From NCBI GenBank assembly GCA_044353165.1, contig JBILCM010000093.1, positions 1 to 8,320 of the forward strand: DNA of 8,320 nucleotides, in the 5' to 3' direction. The translations under genes were made by a program, and so were the position numbers. The notes under the pieces are model-generated. The model made no database searches, had not been told where the DNA came from, and was given only the letters and a program-made list of their open reading frames with translations. The number at the start of each line of letters is the position of its first letter. The first letter of the stretch is position 1. Source of the stretch: JBILCM01 sp044353165. GTDB lineage: Bacteria > Bacillota > Bacilli > Paenibacillales > YIM-B00363. Shown here in pieces: positions 1 through 5,455 of this stretch.

Positions 1-736
1 TCGTTCGCTCCGTGGCGATATTGTTGATCACGAGGTTGGCATTCGCGCCTGCGGTTTCTTGTGCGCTGCCTTGCGTTATTTTCAATGTGTCTGTGAAGAG
101 CGCCCCTGCGATGGAGATTGTGCTGTTTGTACCGCTCGTTCCGTTCACTTCACCCGTCTGTTTAGAAACGAGTGACATGCGGCCTGTGAAGCTGTCATAG
201 AACGCTGTGACGTTCGTCTGCTTGTTGATTTTCTTGATGATATCATTCAGTGAATCTCCGGACTCTATCGCGATTTCTTTCCCGTTCAACGTGATCGTGT
301 TGTTCGTTGCCAGGTTGATCGAGGTAATTGTGCCGTCTTCCATCTCATTACTTAACGGATTGTCAGGATTGAAGTTCGAGTTGATCCGTATATCCGATGC
401 ACTGCGATTCGTTGCTGCAACAGCTCGATTCGTGACAGAAATCTCGATGGTGCCACTGATGGCATCTGCTCTTGCGGAGGCTGTCACCGCAGCGGTGTTG
501 CCTGACAATGCAGCGGTTTTCGATAACAGTGTGCTCTCAAGTCTGAACTGCGAAAGTTTGTTGTTCCTGAAATCGACAATTTTCGATTGAACCTCTTTGT
601 AAGCTTCCCGTTGCCATTCCACCTTCTGCCGGTCTTGTTCCAGCTTCTGGAGTGGTAGGCGGCTGGCTTTCATTAAATCTTTGATCGTCTGATCCGTATC
701 GAGTCCTGTAGCTAAGCCAGAAATTCGCATGTTCAT
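1..736 (-). CDS. fliD: Flagellar hook-associated protein 2 (filament cap) FliD, 3'-truncated by window edge
   Basis: FliD caps the distal end of the filament and helps exported flagellin fold and insert. The window holds the first 245 codons, read from the minus strand, and then runs off the left edge with no stop. The protein begins MNMRISGLATGLDTDQTIKD, the usual FliD start, followed by a Lys/Gln/Glu-rich helical stretch around residues 25-65 (PLQKLEQDRQKVEWQREAYK) expected to form the coiled-coil leg of the FliD N-terminal domain. Residues after about 80 become Ser/Thr/Asn-rich with beta character (for example SGTIEISVTN), as in the FliD head domains. The start at 736 is chosen because AGGGGGTGAT (742-751) sits about 7 nt upstream and because the family motif begins here; a second ATG lies two codons in. 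A longer minus-strand reading frame from 755 is in another frame and is not FliD. The gene lies 30 bp downstream of flaG and is probably cotranscribed with it. Confidence 0.95.
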   Translation of the reverse strand, partial: MNMRISGLATGLDTDQTIKDLMKASRLPLQKLEQDRQKVEWQREAYKEVQSKIVDFRNNKLSQFRLESTLLSKTAALSGNTAAVTASARADAISGTIEISVTNRAVAATNRSASDIRINSNFNPDNPLSNEMEDGTITSINLATNNTITLNGKEIAIESGDSLNDIIKKINKQTNVTAFYDSFTGRMSLVSKQTGEVNGTSGTNSTISIAGALFTDTLKITQGSAQETAGANANLVINNIATERT

Positions 737-766
737 CTTCCATCACCCCCTGCATTCCATAATGCC

Positions 767-1189
767 TTACAATTTACGATCTACGAGAAGTCCTGTCATC
801 TCCCACAGTTTGGCCAAGAAATCCAAGCTCTTCTCGGAAGGGATTTGACGAAGCACTTCCCCGGTCTCTTTGTCATGTACACTCACAGAAAGTTGCTTCG
901 TTGCCTCATGGATCGAAAACTCTAGGTATGTGTATGGCCCTTGCATGGATTTAACCGCTTGCTGCAACGCATCAATCAGCTGTTGCTCATCCACTTTCAC
1001 GGTTGCATCTTGCTGTTGTGCAGTCTGGGCACTCTCGGGTGCGCGGTTTTGTTGAGCCGGCAGTACGTAATCCGTATGATCGGGTGCGCTTTGTGGTCTG
1101 ATAGGTGGGGTCGGTGGACCTTCTTGCCTTATGATGCGTAAAGGGATGTCCGCTTTCGGTTGATTGGAAATTCGCATACCATCGTTCAT
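767..1189 (-). CDS. flaG: FlaG family flagellar protein
   Basis: FlaG (YvyC in B. subtilis) is a small protein encoded next to fliD in many flagellar clusters and reported to influence filament length; its exact biochemical role is unsettled. The product here is 140 residues. The N-terminal half is Pro/Gln-rich and looks disordered (RQEGPPTPPIRPQSAPDH and a QTAQQQ stretch). The C-terminal half, from about residue 65, carries the FlaG domain: a helix containing LIDALQQAVKSM, then a beta segment (YLEFSIHEATKQLSVSVHD) and the signature TGEVLRQIPSEKSLDFLAKL. I chose the ATG at 1189 because GGGAGG (1198-1203) lies 8 nt upstream. An in-frame start 45 bp further upstream would fall only a few bases past the sigma-28 -10 box and has no Shine-Dalgarno. 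The gene has its own promoter and is followed after 30 bp by fliD. Confidence 0.93.
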   Translation of the reverse strand: MNDGMRISNQPKADIPLRIIRQEGPPTPPIRPQSAPDHTDYVLPAQQNRAPESAQTAQQQDATVKVDEQQLIDALQQAVKSMQGPYTYLEFSIHEATKQLSVSVHDKETGEVLRQIPSEKSLDFLAKLWEMTGLLVDRKL

Positions 1190-1224
1190 GGTTACTGCCT
1201 CCCGTGCAATTCTTATTATTAAAT

Positions 1225-1254
1225 ATATCGACAACTCATTGTTTATTGTTTATA
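1225..1254 (-). promoter_or_regulatory. Sigma-28 (SigD) type promoter of flaG-fliD
   Basis: The minus strand reads TATAAACAAT, then GTCGATATAT after a short spacer. The -35 TAAA is at 1252-1249 and the -10 GTCGATAT at 1232-1225, with 16 nt between. The flagellar sigma-28 consensus is TAAA, about 15 nt, then GCCGATAT, so the -10 differs at one base. The site is 36 nt upstream of the flaG start and beyond the hag copy 2 terminator, so flaG-fliD can be transcribed separately from the flagellin. The same motif with the same 16-nt spacer precedes both hag genes. Confidence 0.82.
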
Positions 1255-1263
1255 CCCCAACAG

Positions 1264-1312
1264 AAAAAAACCGAGAAAATATTCTCGGCCAGACTGTCGA
1301 GAAACTTCTCGG
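1264..1312 (-). terminator. Rho-independent terminator of hag copy 2, with a preceding companion hairpin
   Basis: On the minus strand, CCGAGAA (1288-1282), loop TATT, TTCTCGG (1277-1271) is followed directly by seven T (1270-1264): a perfect 7-bp stem and a clean intrinsic terminator beginning about 50 bp after the hag stop. Immediately before it, at 1312-1298, lies a second copy of the same arms (CCGAGAA then TTCTCG, separated by 2 nt). The arms of the two hairpins are interchangeable, so the RNA could form two adjacent hairpins or one long nested stem (see findings). Confidence 0.88.
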
Positions 1313-1335
1313 CTTTCTTCGCTGTGTGATTTCGC

Positions 1336-2715
1336 TTATCGAAGCAACTGAAGGACTTGCTCTGGTCGCTGGTTCGCTTGTGCCAACATGGACTGCGCAG
1401 CTTGCGAAAGAATGTTGTTCTTGGTGAATTGCATCATTTCTTTGGCCATATCTACATCGCGAATGCGTGATTCGGAATTCGTCATGTTTTCCGAGGATGT
1501 GGACAAATTGTTGATGGTGTGATCCAAGCGGTTCTGCACAGCTCCGAGTGTAGCGCGTTGTTCTGCCACTTTCACAATGGCTTCATCAAGGACGGTGATG
1601 GCGGCTTGCGCGCTCGTTTGTGTGCTCAGATCTAGATCGTCAATTTCAAGTGCTTCAGCTGTCATGTCGGCAATGCTGACTTTCGTCGTTTGGAACTCAT
1701 TCGCCCCAATCTGCAATTCGATGTCATCGCCGCCCACTGTTAAGGCATCATTGTCTGTACCGTTCGCCAGCGTCTTATCGACTTCAAACCGGAAACCGCT
1801 CGTATCGACTTTCCCATTGATCGATGTGACTCCCGTCTCTGTTGTCGTTATGCCCCCTGCATTCGTGACCGTGTAATCTGCGACCATCTCCGTTCGGAAC
1901 GTTACGGAACCTGCACCGTTCTGGTTCACTGCAGCGGCTAACGAGAATTGGTAAGCGTTGGTGCCGAAGTTGAATGCTGTTGCCGTCGCCATGTTGGCTG
2001 TAATCTGGAACAATTGCTTCCCGCTAGCATCACTTAATTGTACGGTCGAAGTTGTGGAATCACCATCTGTCCAGGAGATTGTATACGTTTGGTTTACATC
2101 CGCTGTCGTGGATGCTGTATTCAATTTCACATCGTCATTGTCAAGGGAAGTACCACTTCCGGAGCTGTTCAACACGACCCCTGTTCCGGCTTTGTTCGCC
2201 ACTTGCAGGTCATATACCCCTGTATCGACTGTACCGCTGCGCACTTCAGCGCTCAAAATATTGGTTACCGGTACCGCTAGTGTAACTTTCTTTTCTTTGC
2301 TTCCGTCCAACAACCTCATGGTGTTGAATTCTGTGGTGTTCCCGATTTTGTCTACTTCTGCTTTCAGTTGGTCGATTTCGGACTGAATTGCCGAACGATC
2401 GTTATCGGTTGCTGTTCCATTCGAAGATTGTACAGCCAGTTCTCTCATCCGTTGCAGAATGCTGTGCGTTTCACTCAGTGCACCTTCAGCCGTCTGAATG
2501 AGTGAAATGCCATCTTGTGCGTTGCGAGCCGCTTGGTCCAATCCGCGAATCTGTGATCTCATCTTCTCAGAGATGGCAAGTCCAGCGGCATCATCCGCGG
2601 CTTTGTTGATTCTAAAACCTGAGGACAATTTCTCAAGCGATTTGTTTGTTGCACCTGTGTTCATGGTTAGCTGTCTGAATGTGTTCATTGCTGCTACGTT
2701 GTTGTTAATTCTCAT
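1336..2715 (-). CDS. hag: Flagellin, second copy (Hag/FliC family)
   Basis: This is the structural subunit of the flagellar filament, 459 residues. The N-terminal D0/D1 region (about 1-140) has the canonical MRINNNVAAMNTFRQL opening, LEKLSSGFRINKAADDAAGL, and the helix containing LQRMRELAVQSSNGT, which is the segment recognised by TLR5 in other flagellins. Residues about 145-375 form a Ser/Thr/Gly/Asn-rich variable domain. The C-terminal D1/D0 region contains TLGAVQNRLDHTINNL, SRIRDVDMAKEMMQFTKNNI and the terminal LLR. It aligns without gaps to the flagellin at 3698-5077, with about 75 substitutions by my hand count (about 84% identity). The start at 2715 is fixed by the conserved N-terminus and by AAGGAGG (2726-2732). 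An in-frame upstream extension to 2829 is leader RNA, not protein. The gene has its own sigma-28 promoter, CsrA-type leader and terminator. It may be a minor, alternative or phase-specific filament subunit; the sequence does not say which. Confidence 0.96.
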   Translation of the reverse strand: MRINNNVAAMNTFRQLTMNTGATNKSLEKLSSGFRINKAADDAAGLAISEKMRSQIRGLDQAARNAQDGISLIQTAEGALSETHSILQRMRELAVQSSNGTATDNDRSAIQSEIDQLKAEVDKIGNTTEFNTMRLLDGSKEKKVTLAVPVTNILSAEVRSGTVDTGVYDLQVANKAGTGVVLNSSGSGTSLDNDDVKLNTASTTADVNQTYTISWTDGDSTTSTVQLSDASGKQLFQITANMATATAFNFGTNAYQFSLAAAVNQNGAGSVTFRTEMVADYTVTNAGGITTTETGVTSINGKVDTSGFRFEVDKTLANGTDNDALTVGGDDIELQIGANEFQTTKVSIADMTAEALEIDDLDLSTQTSAQAAITVLDEAIVKVAEQRATLGAVQNRLDHTINNLSTSSENMTNSESRIRDVDMAKEMMQFTKNNILSQAAQSMLAQANQRPEQVLQLLR

Positions 2716-2725
2716 CTCGTTACTT

Positions 2726-2762
2726 CCTCCTTGAAGTGTTTGTGAGCCACGTCCTTGTGGCT
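2726..2762 (-). promoter_or_regulatory. CsrA-binding leader of hag copy 2 (loop site plus Shine-Dalgarno site)
   Basis: The minus-strand leader folds into a 6-bp hairpin, AGCCAC (2762-2757), loop AAGGAC, GUGGCU (2750-2745). It presents a GGA at 2754-2752 inside ACAAGGACGU, which differs by one base from the ACARGGAUGU part of the known CsrA consensus. A second GGA lies in the Shine-Dalgarno AAGGAGG (2732-2726), 24 nt downstream. B. subtilis hag has two CsrA sites, one of them over the Shine-Dalgarno, so CsrA bridging these two GGAs should block ribosome access here as well. The binding itself is inferred. Confidence 0.75.
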
Positions 2763-2849
2763 TTAGCCTTCGTGTCTGCTTGGGTTGCTTGAGTTGTTTG
2801 CACCGCCCGTTAGCACCGTTCGTGTCCACTGTTTGGCTGACATAGATAT

Positions 2850-2896
2850 ATATCGTAAGGGAGGATTGAATTGTTTATAGCCGTTTAAAAAAAAAT
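2850..2896 (-). promoter_or_regulatory. Sigma-28 type promoter of hag copy 2, with upstream A/T tract
   Basis: The -35 TAAA (2877-2874) lies within TATAAACAAT. A 16-nt spacer leads to the -10 TACGATAT (2857-2850), extended by ATAT. Immediately upstream on the minus strand is a run of nine T followed by AAA (about 2895-2884), which resembles an UP element. Transcription should start near 2843, giving a leader of about 125 nt. Confidence 0.8.
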
Positions 2897-2923
2897 GGCA
2901 CATGACGATGAGGCGCACGCATA

Positions 2924-3132
2924 TTCATTTTTTGATCATTCGCCCGCCACCCCAAGCTATCTCAACTCACCATAGCCCACCGCATATTCAAATTTTGACG
3001 ATTCACACCAGCCTCACGCCGCAACCTTACCAACCGCCACGCACCACCGCACCCGTATGTTCATTTTTTGACGATTCACACCCGCCCCACGCATCAACCT
3101 CAGCAACCGCCACGCACCACCGCACCCGTATG
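2924..3132. repeat. Divergent edge of the tandem array: one 63-bp and two 73-bp units
   Basis: Three units start at 2924, 2987 and 3060. Each opens with the array core (TTCATTTTTTGATCAT, or TTCAAATTTTGACGATTCAC and close variants). The two 73-bp units match well over their last 26 bases (an AACCGCCACGCACCACCGCA segment followed by CCCGTATG) and differ in the middle. The body of these units is C-rich on the plus strand and unlike that of the 62-bp units; only the core and the TATG/CATA junction are shared. A Pro/His/Thr-rich plus-strand reading frame here (2902-3144) has no ribosome binding site or family resemblance and looks like a composition artefact. Confidence 0.85.
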
Positions 3133-3488
3133 CTCATTTTTTGATCATATGACCGTCGCAACTCGCGTTTCCCGCGAATTCGACCCTATGAATGTTCATT
3201 TTTTGATCATATGACCGTCGCAACTCGCGTTTCCCGCGACTTCGACCCTATGGATGTTCATTTTTTGATCATATGACCGTCGCAATTCGCGTTTCCCGCG
3301 ACTTCGACCCTATGAATGGTCATTTTTTGATCATATGACCGTCGCAATTCGCGTTTCCCGCAACTTCGACCCTATGAATGGTCATTTTTTGATCATATGA
3401 CCGTCGCAACTCGCGTTTCCCGCAACTTCGACCCTATGAATGTTCATTTTTTGATCATATGACCGTCGCAATTCGCGTTTCCCGCGAC
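3133..3488. repeat. Tandem array of six 62-bp units (last one partial)
   Basis: Units start at 3133, 3195, 3257, 3319, 3381 and 3443, exactly 62 bp apart; the last stops after 46 bp. Only about five positions vary among copies (unit positions 1, 30, 44, 46 and 59). Each unit has a T6 tract followed by TGATCATATGACC, then TCGCG-TTTCC-CGCGA (positions 31-45), a 5-bp dyad, then TTCGACCCTATGAATG. On the minus strand the dyad would be an RNA hairpin with loop GGAAA. Because 62 is not a multiple of 3, and minus-strand frames meet TGA in the core, the array is not a coding repeat. There are no unique spacers, so it is not CRISPR. It sits between the hag copy 1 terminator and the hag copy 2 promoter. 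I do not recognise the family. Confidence 0.95.
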
Positions 3489-3641
3489 CGTTCAAGGAAA
3501 TTCCGCTGCACCGCAACGGAGTGCGGTAATGCTGCGGTGCCGCGATGTCGGAGTGACACCAGCCGACGGTGTGGCGATCCCACCCAGGTTCGTCCGGACT
3601 CATCCGTTCGCAGGAGCGTGTGAATAGAACGCATGAATAGC
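3489..3641. other. Gene-free, dyad-rich GC-rich intergenic segment
   Basis: No gene is supported in this segment. It holds several inverted repeats. GCACCGCA (3508-3515) pairs with TGCGGTGC (3533-3540), extended after one mismatch by CGC/GCG, and a competing inner pair ACCGCA/TGCGGT lies at 3510-3515 and 3522-3527. GTCGG (3548-3552) pairs with CCGAC (3563-3567), overlapping ACACC/GGTGT at 3556-3560 and 3568-3572. GTCCGGAC at 3592-3599 is a palindrome. It may be a structured RNA or the remnant of an inserted element, and I cannot assign a function. Minus-strand reading frames crossing it resemble nothing known and run into the repeats. Confidence 0.45.
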
Positions 3642-3671
3642 AAAAAAAGCCGAGGAAAAACCCCCGGCTTT
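3642..3671 (-). terminator. Rho-independent terminator of hag copy 1
   Basis: The minus strand reads AAAGCCG then GGG (3671-3662), a short T-rich loop, then CC-T-CGGCTTT (3655-3646), followed by a run of T to 3642. The stem is 10 bp with one G-U wobble. On the plus strand that wobble becomes an A-C mismatch and the T-run is interrupted, so the terminator acts mainly in the minus direction. It lies 27 bp after the hag stop. Confidence 0.9.
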
Positions 3672-3697
3672 CTCTATCAACGCTTAAGACGAAAATC

Positions 3698-5077
3698 TTA
3701 ACGTAGCAACTGCAACACACGCTCAGGCTGCTGATTCGCCTGTGAAAGCATCGCTTGCGCAGCTTGCGTAAGGATGTTGTTCTTCGTGAATTGCATCATC
3801 TCTTTGGCCATGTCTACATCTCGAATACGCGATTCGGAAGCAGCCAAATTCTCAGAGGACGTGTTCAAGTTGTTGATGCTGTAATCTAGACGATTCTGCA
3901 CCGCACCAAGCGTAGCGCGTTGTTCAGAAACTTTCACAATCGCTTCGTCCAAAGTTGTAATGGAGGATTGTGCGGCGGATTGCGTGCTCAAATCAAGATC
4001 ATTCACTTCAAGAGCTGCTGCCGTCATATCGGCGATGCTGACCTTCGTCGTCTGGAATTCATTGGCACCGATTTGGAATTCAATGTCATCTCCACCAACG
4101 GTGAATGCGTCATTGTCAAAACCGTTCGCTAACGTTCGATCTACAGAAATTCTAAAACCAGCTACATCAACATCCCCGTTCGTGGAGATTACACCCGTTT
4201 CTGTTGTCGCAATACCGCCCGCGTTCGTAATCGTGTAATCTGCAGACATCTCGGTGCGGAACGTGACGGAACCTGCTCCGTTCTGATTCACTGCAGCGGC
4301 TAGCGAGAATTGATGCTGACCGGCGCCGAAGTTAAATGCCGTTCCTGTCGCCATGTTGGCTGTGATTTGGAACAATTGTTTCCCGCTTGCGTCACTCAAC
4401 CGCACTGTAGAATTCGTAGCGTCTCCATCTGTCCAGGAAATCGTGTACGTTTCTCCCACATCTGCTGTGGTGGATGCCGTGTTCAATTTAACATCATTAC
4501 CTCCAAGCGAAGTACCGCTACCGGAAGTATTGAGGACAATACCTGTACCGGCTTTGTTCGCCACGGTGAGATCATAAACCCCCGCATCAACACCTGCATC
4601 TCGAACAGAAGCTTCCAACACTTTCGTGACTGGCACGGCCAGCGTCACTTTCTTTTCCTTGCTGCCGTCGAGAAGCTTCATCGTGTTGAATTCCGTTGAA
4701 TTCCCGATCTTGTCCACTTCACCGACCAACTGATCAATCTCAGACTGGATCGCCGCACGATCATTGTCTGTTGCTGTACCGTTCGAAGATTGAACCGCCA
4801 ATTCTCTCATCCGTTGCAAGATGCTGTGCGTCTCGTTGAGCGCACCTTCCGCAGTTTGGATCATCGAAATTCCATCTTGCGCATTGCGTGCGGCTTGGTC
4901 CAACCCGCGGATTTGGCCTCTCATTTTCTCTGAGATGGCAAGACCTGCAGCGTCATCTGCTGCTTTGTTGATCCGAAGACCTGAAGACAATTTCTCGAGC
5001 GATCTTGCGCCGTTAGTGGTGTTCATGTTCAGCTGTCTGAACGTGTTCATAGCTGAGATGTTGTTATTAATTCTCAT
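3698..5077 (-). CDS. hag: Flagellin, first copy (Hag/FliC family)
   Basis: This is the filament subunit, 459 residues, directly downstream of csrA in the position of B. subtilis hag and so probably the main flagellin. The conserved N-terminal D0/D1 part starts MRINNNISAMNTFRQLNMNT, with LEKLSSGLRINKAADDAAGL and LQRMRELAVQSSNGT. The central domain (about 145-375) is variable, and the C-terminal D1/D0 part contains SRIRDVDMAKEMMQFTKNNI and ends QLLR. It has no signal peptide, as expected for type III export. Differences from copy 2 are densest in the central domain (residues about 150-165, 250-265 and 295-330 differ most) and at a five-residue patch near residues 21-25. The start at 5077 is set by the family N-terminus and AAGGAGG (5086-5092) 8 nt upstream; an in-frame GTG at 5110 lies inside the regulatory hairpin and is rejected. 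Expression should depend on sigma-28 for transcription and on CsrA/FliW for translation. Confidence 0.97.
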   Translation of the reverse strand: MRINNNISAMNTFRQLNMNTTNGARSLEKLSSGLRINKAADDAAGLAISEKMRGQIRGLDQAARNAQDGISMIQTAEGALNETHSILQRMRELAVQSSNGTATDNDRAAIQSEIDQLVGEVDKIGNSTEFNTMKLLDGSKEKKVTLAVPVTKVLEASVRDAGVDAGVYDLTVANKAGTGIVLNTSGSGTSLGGNDVKLNTASTTADVGETYTISWTDGDATNSTVRLSDASGKQLFQITANMATGTAFNFGAGQHQFSLAAAVNQNGAGSVTFRTEMSADYTITNAGGIATTETGVISTNGDVDVAGFRISVDRTLANGFDNDAFTVGGDDIEFQIGANEFQTTKVSIADMTAAALEVNDLDLSTQSAAQSSITTLDEAIVKVSEQRATLGAVQNRLDYSINNLNTSSENLAASESRIRDVDMAKEMMQFTKNNILTQAAQAMLSQANQQPERVLQLLR

Positions 5078-5085
5078 TGCAACTT

Positions 5086-5121
5086 CCTCCTTGAAGTGTA
5101 GTGGAGCCACATCCTTGTGGC
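5086..5121 (-). promoter_or_regulatory. CsrA-binding leader of hag copy 1 (hairpin-loop site plus Shine-Dalgarno site)
   Basis: In the minus-strand RNA, GCCACA (5121-5116), loop AGGA, UGUGGC (5111-5106) makes a perfect 6-bp hairpin. ACAAGGAUGU (5118-5109) matches the ACARGGAUGU part of the known CsrA selection consensus at every base, with GGA exposed in the loop. The second GGA, in the Shine-Dalgarno AAGGAGG, lies 24 nt further on. This is the two-site layout by which CsrA represses hag in B. subtilis, with csrA itself encoded just upstream. Confidence 0.85.
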
Positions 5122-5178
5122 GTGATGCTTACTCTGCAATTGGGTCGGCCGCCCGCAAGAACGAGAGTATTACTACAT

Positions 5179-5208
5179 ATATCGTCCATGCCACGCCGAT
5201 TGTTTATA
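5179..5208 (-). promoter_or_regulatory. Sigma-28 type promoter of hag copy 1
   Basis: The -35 TAAA (5206-5203) lies within TATAAACAAT, and the -10 GACGATAT (5186-5179) follows after 16 nt. Against the consensus -10 GCCGATAT one base differs. An A-rich stretch just upstream overlaps the last codons of csrA. The predicted start is near 5172, giving a leader of about 95 nt. No terminator hairpin separates csrA from this promoter, so some hag mRNA may also arise by read-through. Confidence 0.82.
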
Positions 5209-5224
5209 GCGAATTGTGGGAATT

Positions 5225-5455
5225 TTATTTTTTTTGTTTGAACAGCATTTGCATGGTGTTGAGATCGACTTTGGCATGGGCTGCTTCTTGATTCGACTCC
5301 TGAATAGACAAGTACACTTCCTTGCGATGGATTTGAATATGACGTGGCGCTTGGATGCCCACTTTCACAGCATCTCCTTCCGACCCAAGGATCGTTATTT
5401 CAATATCCCCCGCAATGACGATCGATTCACCCTTCTTGCGTGTGAGCACGAGCAT
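5225..5455 (-). CDS. csrA: Translational regulator CsrA
   Basis: CsrA is a dimeric RNA-binding protein that grips GGA motifs in hairpin loops. In Bacillales its main known target is the hag leader. The product is 76 residues and begins MLVLTRKKGESIVIAGDIEI. The RNA-contacting residues are present: the first strand LVLTR with Leu4 and Arg6, the GIQAP motif at 33-37, and Arg44 in HRKEVY. The C-terminal extension beyond about residue 55 (NQEAAHAKVDLNTMQML) is typical of the longer CsrA of flagellated Firmicutes, where it is the docking site for FliW; Asn55, implicated in FliW binding in B. subtilis, is present. AAGGAGG lies about 9 nt upstream, inside the fliW coding sequence. The 29-bp overlap with fliW suggests translational coupling and balanced FliW/CsrA synthesis. 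That Shine-Dalgarno also contains a GGA, so autoregulation is possible but not shown. Confidence 0.97.
   Translation of the reverse strand: MLVLTRKKGESIVIAGDIEITILGSEGDAVKVGIQAPRHIQIHRKEVYLSIQESNQEAAHAKVDLNTMQMLFKQKK

Noticed and set aside
1577..2386. Plus-strand reading frames opposite the flagellin genes (also at 3920-4699 and elsewhere)
   Set aside because: They are antisense shadows of strongly conserved genes; their translations are unlike any family, and none has a convincing ribosome binding site.
2716..2829. N-terminal extension of flagellin copy 2 (in-frame from a GTG)
   Set aside because: The frame is open, but it crosses the CsrA hairpin and the Shine-Dalgarno, and flagellins begin at the MRINNN motif. 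The same applies to the short extension of copy 1 to 5110.
2902..3144. Plus-strand 80-residue reading frame rich in Pro, His and Thr
   Set aside because: It is a translation of C-rich repeat units, with no ribosome binding site or recognisable domain.
3133..3488. CRISPR array
   Set aside because: The whole 62-bp unit is conserved from copy to copy; there are no unique spacers and no cas genes in the window.
3584..3612. Hammerhead-ribozyme-like core on the minus strand (CGGATGAGTCCGGACGAAC)
   Set aside because: It resembles the CUGAUGA...GAA core with stem II GUCC/GGAC, but U4 is replaced by G, stem II has no room for a loop, the base after GAA is C instead of A, and I find no flanking arms that give stems I and III with a valid cleavage site.
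3382..3720. Minus-strand 112-residue reading frame
   Set aside because: It runs from inside the hag copy 1 stop region through its terminator into the repeats; its C-terminus is repeat sequence and it has no family resemblance.
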